Below, piece by piece: positions 55,875-64,000 of a stretch of 64,000 nt of DNA. Source of the DNA: an uncultured Christensenella sp. (GTDB lineage Bacteria; Bacillota; Clostridia; Christensenellales; CAG-917). Position 1 is the first letter of the stretch, and each line of letters opens with the position of its first letter. The notes under the pieces were generated by a model. It saw nothing but the letters and a program-made list of their open reading frames with translations. It was not told where the DNA came from and did no database searches. The stretch spans positions 1-64,000 of the forward strand of contig CAJTYG010000010.1 of assembly GCA_910584155.1 (NCBI GenBank), given 5' to 3'. A program made the translations under genes and the position numbers.

Positions 55875-56492
55875 TTACTTTTTATCAAAAGCAAGATATG
55901 CCGCCGCAAGCATTTCCACACATTTGTCAATGCCAAACACTGCGCTGTTTACGCACAAATCGTAGTTTGCCGCATCGCCCCACTCTGCGTCGGTATAATA
56001 GCGATAATGCCTTGCACGTGACTTATCCTTATCACGCAAAAGCTTTTGCGCCTTTTTTCTGTCCGTAGCGTCGCCGTAGACATCTATGACACGCTTTATA
56101 CGTTCCTCGTCATCTGCAAACACAAATACGTTGAGGCATTTTACCTTGTCCTTTAAGACGTGATCCGCACATCTTCCGACTATCACGCAGGCGCCCTGCT
56201 TTGCCAAACGCTCTATGGCGTTCGCCTCGGCTGCGTATATTTTTGCCTCGAAGTTGTCAAGGTTGCTCCACGAAATGCCGCCCCACGCCGACGTCGGAAT
56301 AGCATAGGACGCAAAGCCGCTGTGCTTTTGCTCGTTGTCGGCGATAAATTCCTTTGCAAACCCGCTGTTTTCCGCCGCCTTCACGATGATTTCCTTGTCA
56401 TAAAAAGGAATATTGAGCTTTTGCGCAAGCAGCTTGCCTATGAGCCTGCCGCCGCTGCCGAACTGTCTTGAAATAGTGATAACGGTATCCAT
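55875..56492 (-). CDS. Cytidylate kinase-like protein
   Basis: A 205-aa P-loop protein. The N-terminus VITISRQFGSGGRLIGKLLA is the modified P-loop of the cytidylate-kinase-like family, followed by LNIPFYDKEII. A CVIVGRCADHVL segment and RIKRVIDVYG with a basic lid (RDKDKSRARHYRYY) complete it. Many Clostridia carry such proteins beside the true Cmk; the substrate is unproven. The start is at 56492, with AAGGAGG upstream; the longer frame is rejected. Confidence 0.85.
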   Translation of the reverse strand: MDTVITISRQFGSGGRLIGKLLAQKLNIPFYDKEIIVKAAENSGFAKEFIADNEQKHSGFASYAIPTSAWGGISWSNLDNFEAKIYAAEANAIERLAKQGACVIVGRCADHVLKDKVKCLNVFVFADDEERIKRVIDVYGDATDRKKAQKLLRDKDKSRARHYRYYTDAEWGDAANYDLCVNSAVFGIDKCVEMLAAAYLAFDKK

Positions 56493-56546
56493 AAAAGCCT
56501 CCTTACGGGCGCTGTTCAATTCAACAAGCGCTCTTATTACAATAAT

Positions 56547-56575
56547 ATTATCTACCCTTAAATGTTTTTCGTCAA
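56547..56575 (-). promoter_or_regulatory. Promoter of the cytidylate kinase-like gene
   Basis: Minus strand: TTGACG (56575-56570), 17 bp, GATAAT (56552-56547). Confidence 0.5.
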
Positions 56576-56596
56576 GATTGAAATTTTGGTATTGTA

Positions 56597-56625
56597 TTGC
56601 TTAATACATAAAATTTTGATACAAT
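56597..56625 (+). promoter_or_regulatory. Promoter of the rlmI-like gene
   Basis: TTGCTT (56597-56602), 17 bp, TACAAT (56620-56625), 33 bases before the start codon. Confidence 0.5.
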
Positions 56626-56658
56626 ATTTAAAAAATAAAAGCGATTTTACGGTAAATT

Positions 56659-57852
56659 ATGGCTTACACTGTATATCTGAAAAAAGGCGAAGAAAAGCGT
56701 ATAACCGACGGACACAGTTGGGTGTACGCAAATGAGGTCGCACGCATCGAGGGCAAGGACAAAAACGGCTCGCTTGCGGACGTGCGAACGTTTGACGGCA
56801 GATACGTCGGCAGCGGATATATAAATCACCTGTCCAAAATTTTGGTACGCATTTTTATACGAAACGCCGACAGCACATTTGATGCTGCGACCGTCACGGA
56901 AGAAAAGGAGCGGGAACTCTTTATGCAGCGCATAGCGAGCGCAAACGAAATGCGCAGGCGGCTTGGCTACGACAACTGCTACAGAATGGTCTTTGCCGAG
57001 GCGGACGACCTGCCTGCCCTCATCGTTGACAAATATGCGGATACACTTGTCATGCAATGTCTTTCGCTTGGCATAGACAGGCGCAAAGCGATGATAACGG
57101 ACTGTCTTGTAAAACTGTTTGCGCCAAGGGGCATATACGAGCGCAGCGACGCTGCAGTAAGAAGCAAGGAGGGCTTGACGGACTGCTGCGGCGTTTTGTA
57201 CGGCGATGTGCCCGACAAGGTGATAATAGACGAAAACGGCGTCAAAATGGCTGTAGACGTCAAATACGGGCAGAAAACGGGATATTTTCTCGACCAAAAG
57301 GAAAACCGCTTTGCCGCAAGACGATATGCCGCAGGCGAGGTGCTCGACTGTTTTTGCAACAGCGGCGGCTTTTCGCTTAATTGCGCAAGGACGGCAAGCA
57401 GCGTGACGGCAGTTGACATCTCCGCCCCTGCTCTTGAAAACGTAATGGAAAATGCAAAGCTCAACGGATTTGAAAACATAACTACAGTTTGCGGCGACGT
57501 ATTTGAGATACTGCGCAAATATAAAGCCGACGGAAAAAAATTTGACACGGTAATACTCGATCCTCCCGCCTTTTGCAAGAGTGCCGCTGAGGTCAACGAC
57601 GCATACAGGGGTTACCGTGACATAAACGTGCTTGGAATGAAGCTTGTCCGCAAAGGCGGATATCTGCTTACCTGCTCCTGCTCGCACTACATGACGATGC
57701 CGCTGTTTGAAAAAATGCTTATCGAAGCCGCAAAGGCAAGCGGACGCTGTGTGCGAATGGTCGAAGTCAAATCGCAATCGCCCGACCACCCGTCGCTGCT
57801 ATGTGCAAACGAAACCAACTATCTTAAATTTTATGTGCTGAATATAATTTAA
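56659..57852 (+). CDS. RlmI-like 23S rRNA cytosine methyltransferase
   Basis: A 397-aa class I SAM-dependent methyltransferase. An N-terminal PUA domain (HSWVYANEVARIEG) leads to an EEHEAD-like region and the Rossmann domain (LDCFCNSGGFSLNCA for SAM binding, VTAVDISAPALENV). The catalytic part has VILDPPAFCKS and TCSCSHYM. Relatives methylate C1962 of 23S rRNA; the exact site here is inferred. ATG at 56659. Confidence 0.92.
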   Translation: MAYTVYLKKGEEKRITDGHSWVYANEVARIEGKDKNGSLADVRTFDGRYVGSGYINHLSKILVRIFIRNADSTFDAATVTEEKERELFMQRIASANEMRRRLGYDNCYRMVFAEADDLPALIVDKYADTLVMQCLSLGIDRRKAMITDCLVKLFAPRGIYERSDAAVRSKEGLTDCCGVLYGDVPDKVIIDENGVKMAVDVKYGQKTGYFLDQKENRFAARRYAAGEVLDCFCNSGGFSLNCARTASSVTAVDISAPALENVMENAKLNGFENITTVCGDVFEILRKYKADGKKFDTVILDPPAFCKSAAEVNDAYRGYRDINVLGMKLVRKGGYLLTCSCSHYMTMPLFEKMLIEAAKASGRCVRMVEVKSQSPDHPSLLCANETNYLKFYVLNII

Positions 57853-57864
57853 AAAATCGCAAAA

Positions 57865-57905
57865 AAATAAACGCCCCGCAGTAGCTGCAGGGCGCATTTT
57901 TTATT
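57865..57905. terminator. Bidirectional terminator
   Basis: GCCCCGCAG pairs with CTGCAGGGC (one mismatch) around TAG, with A-rich left and T-rich right flanks, between convergent genes. Confidence 0.85.
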
Positions 57906-57909
57906 CTTA

Positions 57910-60681
57910 TTACTCGCTGCGAAGTGCGATCGCAGGATCCTTTTTGGCTGCTATTCTCGACGGAATGAAGCCTGCAAGCATACTCAACAGCACGCTTATC
58001 GCAAGCATTAGCAGGCAATGCCACCACTCTATCGTCATAAGCCCCTCGATATTGAAAACCGCTTTTAAAATCGCACTGCCTACAAAGGACAGTATAACGC
58101 TTATGATGATGCCGATGACGCCCGAATATCCACCGAGTATCGCCGACTCTGCAAGGAACACTCGTGAAATATCCTTTTTCCTTGCGCCTATCGAGCGCAA
58201 CACGCCGATTTCCTTGCGGCGCTCAAGCACAGACGTATAGATGATTATAGCTATCATTATAGTAGATACTACAAGCGATATTGCCGCAAAAGCGATGAGC
58301 ACGCCCGTGATAGTATCCGCCATTGTGTTGACAAACGCCATCATCGAGGATAGAGAATCGGTATATTTTATCTTGTTGCCCGTATCCTTCTGATACTTTT
58401 CTATAAAGTTTACAATGTCCTCTTTTGCGTCGAAGCTGGAGCAATAAAAGCTTATGCTTGCGGGATACTCCTTATCGACGCTGCCAAGCGCACGCATAAG
58501 CGAGGTGTGCTCCTCGGAGTCGGTAAATTTGATGTCGTCGCCAACCATCACTTGCACTTCCTGATTGTCCGTCTTATAGGAAAAGTTGATTATGCTTTTA
58601 TACATATCCTTGTCGTCAGCCACAGCGTCATCGTGCAGCTTGAGCATTGCGCTCACGGCAGGATGATTTTTAGCGTGTGAAAACATAGCTTCCGTCAGAC
58701 GTGACGAATAACCTATAACGCCGTTTATCGAAGTTGCCACAACGCCCTTTTTAGGACGGACAACACCCACAACTTTGACGGATGTAGAACCGTCTGCAAA
58801 TTCCATTGCGTGTGCGTCCACATAATTTTTTGTCAGATCCTTGCGATTGTGCATAGACCAAGTGCCGTCGCCGTTGTCATCGAGATAATCGGCGTTGGTC
58901 AAGATTTTCATTTCTCTGCCGATTATTTCGTCCACCTCAAAGGTAGCCTCGGCAAAACTTCCGCCCAAAATGCCGCTTGTCAGAGCTTCGATAACGTCGT
59001 CGGTCGACTTAAGACCGAGCATAAAAAGCTGATAGTCCATAATAGTGTTGTTTTCGCTTACGACAACTACGACCTCGTTTGCCGCCGACGGCCAATGAGA
59101 ATCGCCGACCAATTCATATTGACTGTCAAGCAGCTTCTGATTGTCAGAAAGCTCCGCCCACGGCGAACCTATCATATCGCTTTCAGCCATCATTCCGAGC
59201 ATATCGCTTATAGTGAGCTCACGTCCCATCATCTCAAAGCTTATTTCTCCAAGAGCGGGCATTTTTTCAAGCATATCGTCAAAAACCGCATACATCATCT
59301 CGGCATACGGATTTATCTTCATATATTCCTCATTATGCTTTGGGTTTAAAGCATAGGCATTGAAAGACGTGCCATAATTATATTTTACGCTTGCAAGCTC
59401 GCTGTCAAAATTTGCGTCGATATATTTTTTGAAAGAATACAGGTCGTTTTCGTCCGTCATCGAGTCGAGATTTTTCAGAATGCCGCCCAACACCTCTTGC
59501 GTGGTGATGACACTGTCGTCCACATCACCATTCTTATCGGGAGATGACGACATAAGCATATTCAAAATAGTCGTGACGTCCATGCTCGCCTTTTTGACGG
59601 ATATAGGATAAGTAGAAAGCGCACTCTGTTCCAAATTTTTGATGTACAGACGTGCGCCCGTCGATAGCGATAAAACAAGAATTATTCCTATGATGCCTAT
59701 GCTGCCCGCAATGCTCGTAAGCAGCGTCCTGCCCTTTTTGCTGAGAAGATTGTTCCACGACAGGTTTATCGCCGTGGACAGCTTCATAGCAGATTTGTCA
59801 AGCTGCCGTCTTTTCCAAAGCCTTTTCTTAAAAAGCTCGTGGCGCAGCTTACAGGGCTTTTTTCCCTCTTCGCTGTGAGAGGTGTCCGCAATGGCAACGC
59901 TATCGGCAGCGTTCTCGGCATCAGCTTCAGCGGAGCTCAGCTTTTGCATTGTGCTGCCGTCGCCGCCGTCGCCGTCATTGTGCTTATCGCTGTCCTCGTC
60001 CTCATCGTAAGGCATCGTATCGCCCTCGACCTCGCCGTCTTTAAGATACACGATACGTGTACTGTATTCCTCGGCAAGCATCGGGTTGTGCGTGACCATT
60101 ATGACAAGCCTGTCCTCTGCAACTTCCTTCAGAAGATCCATGACCTGCACGCCCGATTCGCTGTCAAGCGCACCTGTAGGCTCGTCGGCAAGAATTATAT
60201 CCGGATTGTTTACAAGAGCACGTGCAATGGCGACACGCTGCATTTGTCCGCCTGAAAGCTGATTAGGCTTTTTGCGAGCCTGACTTTCAAGCCCGACCTT
60301 TCTGAGTGCCTCGAGCGCACGTTCCTTGCGCTCCTCTCTCTCAACGCCTGCAAGGGTAAGCCCCATTGCGACGTTTTTTAAAACGTTCATGTGAGGAATG
60401 AGGTTGTAGCTTTGAAAAACGAAGCCGATTTTTCGGTTTCTGTATGTATCCCAATCTACATCATCGTACTGTTTAGTGGATATTCCGTCAATCTGAATAT
60501 CGCCTGACGTGTATCTGTCAAGTCCTCCGATAATGTTAAGTAATGTAGTTTTTCCGCAGCCGCTTGGTCCTAAAATGGATACAAATTCATTTTTTCTGAA
60601 TTGTATTGAAACACCCTTGAGTGCAAGTGTACTTTCCTTTTCCACCATGTACTCTTTGGTTATATCTAAAAGTTTTAGCAT
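57910..60681 (-). CDS. ABC transporter, fused ATPase and FtsX-like permease (MacB-like)
   Basis: A 923-aa protein. ATPase at residues 1-225: Walker A GPSGCGKTT, the signature LSGGQMQR, Walker B ILADEPTGAL. An acidic linker (DEDEDSDKHNDGDGGDG) follows. Then come one span near 315-340, a large external domain of about 400 residues, and three C-terminal spans with the FtsX pattern (SVLERRKEIGVLRSIGARKKDISRVF between spans). Such mechanotransmission ABC proteins move peptides or signals rather than importing solutes. GGAGGC precedes the ATG. It is preceded by an unusual 1-kb leader region. Confidence 0.92.
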   Translation of the reverse strand: MLKLLDITKEYMVEKESTLALKGVSIQFRKNEFVSILGPSGCGKTTLLNIIGGLDRYTSGDIQIDGISTKQYDDVDWDTYRNRKIGFVFQSYNLIPHMNVLKNVAMGLTLAGVEREERKERALEALRKVGLESQARKKPNQLSGGQMQRVAIARALVNNPDIILADEPTGALDSESGVQVMDLLKEVAEDRLVIMVTHNPMLAEEYSTRIVYLKDGEVEGDTMPYDEDEDSDKHNDGDGGDGSTMQKLSSAEADAENAADSVAIADTSHSEEGKKPCKLRHELFKKRLWKRRQLDKSAMKLSTAINLSWNNLLSKKGRTLLTSIAGSIGIIGIILVLSLSTGARLYIKNLEQSALSTYPISVKKASMDVTTILNMLMSSSPDKNGDVDDSVITTQEVLGGILKNLDSMTDENDLYSFKKYIDANFDSELASVKYNYGTSFNAYALNPKHNEEYMKINPYAEMMYAVFDDMLEKMPALGEISFEMMGRELTISDMLGMMAESDMIGSPWAELSDNQKLLDSQYELVGDSHWPSAANEVVVVVSENNTIMDYQLFMLGLKSTDDVIEALTSGILGGSFAEATFEVDEIIGREMKILTNADYLDDNGDGTWSMHNRKDLTKNYVDAHAMEFADGSTSVKVVGVVRPKKGVVATSINGVIGYSSRLTEAMFSHAKNHPAVSAMLKLHDDAVADDKDMYKSIINFSYKTDNQEVQVMVGDDIKFTDSEEHTSLMRALGSVDKEYPASISFYCSSFDAKEDIVNFIEKYQKDTGNKIKYTDSLSSMMAFVNTMADTITGVLIAFAAISLVVSTIMIAIIIYTSVLERRKEIGVLRSIGARKKDISRVFLAESAILGGYSGVIGIIISVILSFVGSAILKAVFNIEGLMTIEWWHCLLMLAISVLLSMLAGFIPSRIAAKKDPAIALRSE

Positions 60682-61020
60682 ATAGCCTCCGCTAATATTC
60701 GATTTTATTTAGCGTATACATAGAGCGGTGTCGGCGCATTTACGCTATAAAATACCCGTCCGAAGTCCAAAAAGCTGCAATTTGCAGGGATAAAACTCTC
60801 AACACACCCACTAAACAGTGCAAAATCCAATCATTTTGAGGGGTGTACAGCGATCGGCATCATCGCTGCTTTTTAAGCGCATTTCAATCCGCCAAAGCTT
60901 CATCTTGAAACGCCATTGAGGGTTGTACAGTCGATTTTCATTTAAAAACCGCTGTATTTTCGACGATTGCAAGCGCAATTATCGAAGATTTGGACTCCCA
61001 AAGCTCTATAAATTATAATC
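60682..61020 (-). repeat. Two related segments with tiny ORFs upstream of the fused ABC gene
   Basis: No true gene was found. TTGAGGGGTGTACAG (around 60836) and TTGAGGGTTGTACAG (around 60917) are near-identical. On the minus strand they fall within a 23-codon frame (60882-60811; ...R-C-T-P-L-K...) and a 13-codon frame (60941-60900; ...D-C-T-T-L-N...). TTTCAA/TTGAAA arms lie between. A hairpin CAGCGAT/ATCGCTG (60848-60868) is followed by T5, and CTGCAA-A-TTGCAG near 60770-60785 precedes a T run on the minus strand, which may be an attenuator. Confidence 0.45.
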
Positions 61021-61326
61021 ATCTTAACATATAAATATTTATTTGTATAGCATTTTTTTATTTCCAAAAATACAAAATGTCGTATAAACACACATTTTGT
61101 CGAATTTGTTACTTGAATTTTGCTTAATTATAAAGATTTCTTAAGATTTATAGACATTTCTTAAGAAAATTTAAGATTTATTTATAAAAAAAATATATTA
61201 CATGCAACTAACCTATGAACCTATAAACCGTATCTGCTTCTTTAGCTTTAAATCTATAGATTTATAAAATAGTATTATAATTAAATATATAATCCTTAGA
61301 AATATATAATCCTGAAATATTTATGA
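61021..61326. other. AT-rich gene-free stretch
   Basis: Very AT-rich, with repeated TTAAGA and TTTATAAA-type words and several ATATATAATCCT copies (about 61290 and 61305). No ORF with a ribosome site and no hairpin with a T run was seen. Confidence 0.5.
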
Positions 61327-61420
61327 ATAATTGAGTATAAAACATAAAACAGAAAATTACGTTGCCACCCTCGTATGCCGCAATGTCAGCATAGGCTAAA
61401 GCGAATTTTAACTCAATTAT
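61327..61420. ncRNA. Candidate structured RNA element
   Basis: A perfect 10-bp outer stem, ATAATTGAGT (61327-61336) with ACTCAATTAT (61411-61420), encloses a GC-richer core. On the minus strand the core folds as GCC-TATGC...GCATA-...-GGC (61361-61396). It matches no riboswitch that I can recall. It lies within 1.0 kb of gene-free AT-rich DNA, where a GC-rich island with closing stem stands out. Confidence 0.35.
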
Positions 61421-61556
61421 AAATCAAAACAATAAAATTTTATTTAACGTGCATTAAACTTTTTGCGCCCGATTTGTACGCACTTGCGTACTGTTGATAA
61501 GCTATACGCAAGCTGTAGCTGCAAGCATATGAATATCGGCTAAATATCGGTTAAAT

Positions 61557-61699
61557 ACACGTATCGTGTTATTGCGCCCTTGTTTTGTTATGCTTTATAG
61601 CAATAAATACACGTATCGTGTATTTATTGCAAATCAATCATATTTTGTTGCTTTATAATTAAACTATATCAATCAACCTTATTAAAACACTTATCGTGT
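61557..61699. repeat. Three copies of the palindrome ACACGTATCGTGT
   Basis: Copies at 61557-61569, 61609-61621 and 61687-61699 (one mismatch). The middle copy extends to a near-perfect 31-bp palindrome (GCAATAAATACACG and its partner, 61600-61630). The last overlaps the stop codon of the gene at 61691. They could be protein-binding sites or part of a terminator-like structure. Confidence 0.6.
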
Positions 61700-62386
61700 A
61701 CAAATGCTTTTGAGTTCCGCCTTTTGGGTGTCCGTAAGGCGATAGCTTTCTCTTGCCTTTTGTATGGACTTTTTGCGTATCCACTCGTCCATAGGCGCAG
61801 ACTTCACAAACCCGAGCGCAACGTCGTAGTGCTTTATGAGCGCAAATGAAAAATACCACGCCTTTGCCATTTTTATATAATAATCGTCGCCTACTGCGTC
61901 ACGTACCATATAAAGATGTTCCCTTTCAAATCTGTCGTCAAGAAAGTATTTAAGCATCATATCTATGCCAAAGCGGACGGTATATACCTCGTCGCTTTCA
62001 AGCCATTTTTTTATAAAATCAAAAAGCTTATCCGAATTTTTTGCAAACGCTTTTGGCGAAAGCAGGTCGCACACCGCCCAGTTGTCAACGTATGGCAAAA
62101 ATTTTTCTACAAGCTCCACGGCTTTATCAAAATCCTTTTCAAGCGAAATGATTTCGCCGTGCAAAATCATCTCATCATAATAGTAATGCGGCAGCTCGTT
62201 TAAAAAATCGGGTAAAACGTCCTCGCAAAAGCTTTTGTCCTTGACAAGCGATTTTGCAAGCGCACGCATAACGGGCGTACGCACACCTATAATTTTGTTT
62301 CTGTCTACAGTGGGAACGAGCTTAGAGTGAAAATCACCATACTTTTCGTCCGCTCTTTCTTTTAATAGTTTTTGTATATATTCCAT
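61691..62386 (-). CDS. DNA alkylation repair protein (AlkD-like HEAT-repeat family)
   Basis: A 231-aa all-helical protein of the DNA alkylation repair family. Characteristic segments are IIGVRTPVMRALAKSL, YYYDEMILHGEII, VDNWAVCDLLSPK and RFGIDMMLKYFL. Relatives remove alkylated bases by a glycosylase that does not flip the base. The stop lies inside the third palindrome. It is transcribed with the phosphatase gene upstream (9-base gap). Confidence 0.9.
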   Translation of the reverse strand: MEYIQKLLKERADEKYGDFHSKLVPTVDRNKIIGVRTPVMRALAKSLVKDKSFCEDVLPDFLNELPHYYYDEMILHGEIISLEKDFDKAVELVEKFLPYVDNWAVCDLLSPKAFAKNSDKLFDFIKKWLESDEVYTVRFGIDMMLKYFLDDRFEREHLYMVRDAVGDDYYIKMAKAWYFSFALIKHYDVALGFVKSAPMDEWIRKKSIQKARESYRLTDTQKAELKSICTR

Positions 62387-62395
62387 ATTATCACC

Positions 62396-62860
62396 TTAAA
62401 TCAAGCCGTTTTTAGCAGCATAGTCTATAAGCGTTTCGCACGCCTCAACGATGTCATCATAGGCGGCGTCAAAATCGCCCGTCCACCAAGGATCGGCGAT
62501 ATTGCGGGGCTGCGCACTGAAATCAAGCATACGCCTTATCTTATTTTGACTGTCGCCGCCGAAAATGCGTGTTGCCGACATAACGTTGCGCTCCTCTGCG
62601 CATAAAAACAAATCGTATTTGTCATAGTCGCTCGGCTTGAGCTTTGTAGCAAAATGCGGTACCACTTCAACGCCCTCGCTTTGCAGCTTTCTTTTTGCGG
62701 GAGGATAAATTGGGTTGCCCTCCTCCTCGTTGGACGTACCTGCGGACGAAATATAAAACTTACCGTCCAAGCCTTTTTGTTTTACAAGCTGCTTCATCAC
62801 ACATTCCGCCATAGCAGATCTGCAAATATTGCCTAAGCAGACAAACATAACCCTTAACAT
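62396..62860 (-). CDS. Low-molecular-weight protein tyrosine phosphatase
   Basis: A 154-aa enzyme with the P-loop VCLGNICRSAMAE near residues 7-19 (CxxxxxRS) and the C-terminal general acid motif NIADPWWTGDF. The start is taken at ATG 62860, since the family begins a few residues before the P-loop; the reading frame open further upstream overlaps the divergent gene and is not coding. It may act on tyrosine-phosphorylated proteins or arginine phosphate; not decidable here. Confidence 0.93.
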   Translation of the reverse strand: MLRVMFVCLGNICRSAMAECVMKQLVKQKGLDGKFYISSAGTSNEEEGNPIYPPAKRKLQSEGVEVVPHFATKLKPSDYDKYDLFLCAEERNVMSATRIFGGDSQNKIRRMLDFSAQPRNIADPWWTGDFDAAYDDIVEACETLIDYAAKNGLI

Positions 62861-62980
62861 ATTTTTTCCGCCTTTTGTTGCTGATAAGATATTAGCACAA
62901 ATTTGCAGCTTTCGCAATCGATATAAGTTGACTAAAAGGCGTTTGTCGGTGTATCGTATTGCTATATAAAAGGTATTTAT

Positions 62981-64000
62981 ATGAGCATTTATGACGGACA
63001 ACTTACTATCGAGGCGGCTGCCGCAAGCGGCATAGAGGCGGTGACAAAGCGTGAGCTGCAAAAGCTCGGCTACGAGCCGTCGGGCGCAAGCTACGGCAGG
63101 ATATGCTTTGAGGGCAGCTTCACGGATGTACTGCGGGCAAATATGTTTTTGCGCACGGCAAACCGTGTCCGCATAGTGATAGGCAAACAAAAAGCCGAAA
63201 CCTTTGACGAGCTGTTTGACTTTGTAGCTTCCGTCTGTTGGCAGGACATATTGCCCAAAGACGCACGCATAGTTGTAGAGGCAAAATCGCAAAAAAGCAA
63301 GCTGTTTGCGCTGCGCACCATACAGTCCATATCAAAAAAAGCGATAGTAAATGCCCTGCAAAACGCCTACGGTCTGTCCACTCTGCCCGAGGACGGCACC
63401 GCATACCAAATAGAGGTCGCCGTTTTTGACGACGTTGCTACCATCACCCTCGATACGTCGGGCGAAGGACTGCACAAGCGAGGCTATCGCACCTATCTCG
63501 GCGATGCTCCGCTTAGAGAAACGCTTGCGAGCGCTATGCTTCAGCTTTCCGTTTGGAACCCCGACCGTCCGCTTATCGATCCTTTTTGCGGCTCGGGCAC
63601 AATCCCTATAGAGGCGGCTATGATAGGTCTCAATATCGCAAGCGGAATAAACAGAGGCTTTGCCTGCGAAGGCTTTTACGGTGCGCCAAACGTGCGAGGT
63701 ATCGTTCAAGAGGAAGCCGAGCAGCTGATAAGGCGTGACAAAAAGCTGCAAATAAGCGGCTTTGATATAAATCCCGAAGCAATAAAGCTTGCGCTAAAGC
63801 ACGCCGAGCGAGCGGGCGTCAAGGACAGCATACACCTGCAGGTAGCAGATATGCGCACCCTCACAAGCAAAAAGCAATACGGCGTGATCGTCACAAATCC
63901 GCCATACGGCGAAAGACTTATGTCTGACAGAGAAGTGGAAGGTCTTTACCGTGATTTCGGCAAGGTATACGGCAAGCTGACCGGTTGGTGCGCATATGTG
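62981..64000 (+). CDS. RlmL/YpsC-type RNA methyltransferase, cut by the window end
   Basis: 340 codons are visible. A THUMP-like N-terminal part (TIEAAAASGIEAVTKRELQK, then RTANRVRIVIG) is followed by the methylase domain: DPFCGSGTIPIEAAM near 199-213, GFDINPEAIKLA, and the catalytic TNPPYGERL near 303-311. Relatives make m2G or a similar mark in 23S rRNA. The ATG at 62981 has AAAGGT upstream. The frame is open to position 64000, so the C-terminus lies beyond the window. Confidence 0.92.
   Translation, partial: MSIYDGQLTIEAAAASGIEAVTKRELQKLGYEPSGASYGRICFEGSFTDVLRANMFLRTANRVRIVIGKQKAETFDELFDFVASVCWQDILPKDARIVVEAKSQKSKLFALRTIQSISKKAIVNALQNAYGLSTLPEDGTAYQIEVAVFDDVATITLDTSGEGLHKRGYRTYLGDAPLRETLASAMLQLSVWNPDRPLIDPFCGSGTIPIEAAMIGLNIASGINRGFACEGFYGAPNVRGIVQEEAEQLIRRDKKLQISGFDINPEAIKLALKHAERAGVKDSIHLQVADMRTLTSKKQYGVIVTNPPYGERLMSDREVEGLYRDFGKVYGKLTGWCAYV

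Noticed and set aside
61327..61420. Known riboswitch (c-di-GMP, TPP, preQ1 and others)
   Set aside because: Neither strand shows the conserved core bases of a class that I can recall, so only a structured-RNA candidate is listed.
62861..63292. Long N-terminal extension of the phosphatase
   Set aside because: The open frame overlaps the divergent methyltransferase gene on the other strand and adds sequence unlike any phosphatase; the P-loop position fixes the start near 62860.

Overview
The window reads as chromosome of a Gram-positive, Clostridia-like bacterium of moderate GC, possibly an uncultured gut member of the Christensenellales type. That placement is an inference from gene content, not a measurement. 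Supporting signs are CIRCE-controlled groESL and clpB, DivIVA, dnaX-ybaB-recR in one operon, class II GalT, many SpII lipoproteins with strong AAGGAGG ribosome sites, and small XRE regulators. No rRNA, CRISPR array, insertion sequence or phage structural gene was seen.

Layout. 1-10.9 kb: tRNA-Lys (cut by the window edge), tRNA-Leu, a lipoprotein serpin, a DivIVA-like protein, a repeat-rich gap, a large unknown lipoprotein, then pncB, lgt and galK on the minus strand facing away from galT. 10.9-24.5 kb: an accessory island, more AT-rich in feel. It starts with a Tn4451-type recombination module (large serine recombinase, TnpW-like protein, small RHH-like protein), followed by an unusual array of about 71-bp tandem repeats. 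Next come six minus-strand genes: an unknown 424-aa protein, a DUF2201 metallopeptidase/VWA protein, a MoxR AAA+ ATPase, an SNF2-type helicase of 1183 aa, an unknown 273-aa protein, and a short DnaE-like protein without its catalytic aspartates. It ends with a lipoprotein/XRE divergent pair. 24.5-45.9 kb: core genes (recR, ybaB, dnaX, groEL/ES, dCMP deaminase), a polytopic membrane protein, a polyamine regulator plus potABCD, a cation efflux protein, yhbY and trkA/trkH. 45.9-47.7 kb: a small ORF divergent from three tandem double-HTH regulators, with a symmetric promoter between them. 47.7-64 kb: a heterodimeric ABC exporter with a TetR regulator, clpB, an HdeD-like protein, a cytidylate kinase-like protein, rlmI, a fused ATPase/permease ABC protein, a 1-kb non-coding stretch, a DNA alkylation repair protein, a low-molecular-weight phosphatase and a partial RlmL-type methyltransferase.

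Most striking observation. Three transcription units in the island (start codons at 15406, 21470 and 23364) share one promoter design. Each has a 16-bp imperfect palindrome (GTCCC-N6-GGTAC type), then exactly 11 bp, then a TATAAT-like -10, and none has a usual -35. This ties the six genes into one regulon and makes them the best candidate here for an undescribed multi-gene system, plausibly DNA-directed or defensive. The function is inferred, not shown.

Other points: overlapping, mutually exclusive promoters before the triplicated HTH genes; matching CIRCE elements before groES and clpB; a PotA with a duplicated TOBE-like domain; a PotD with a C-terminal membrane anchor; and a non-coding kilobase at 60.7-61.7 kb with palindromes and a possible structured RNA.
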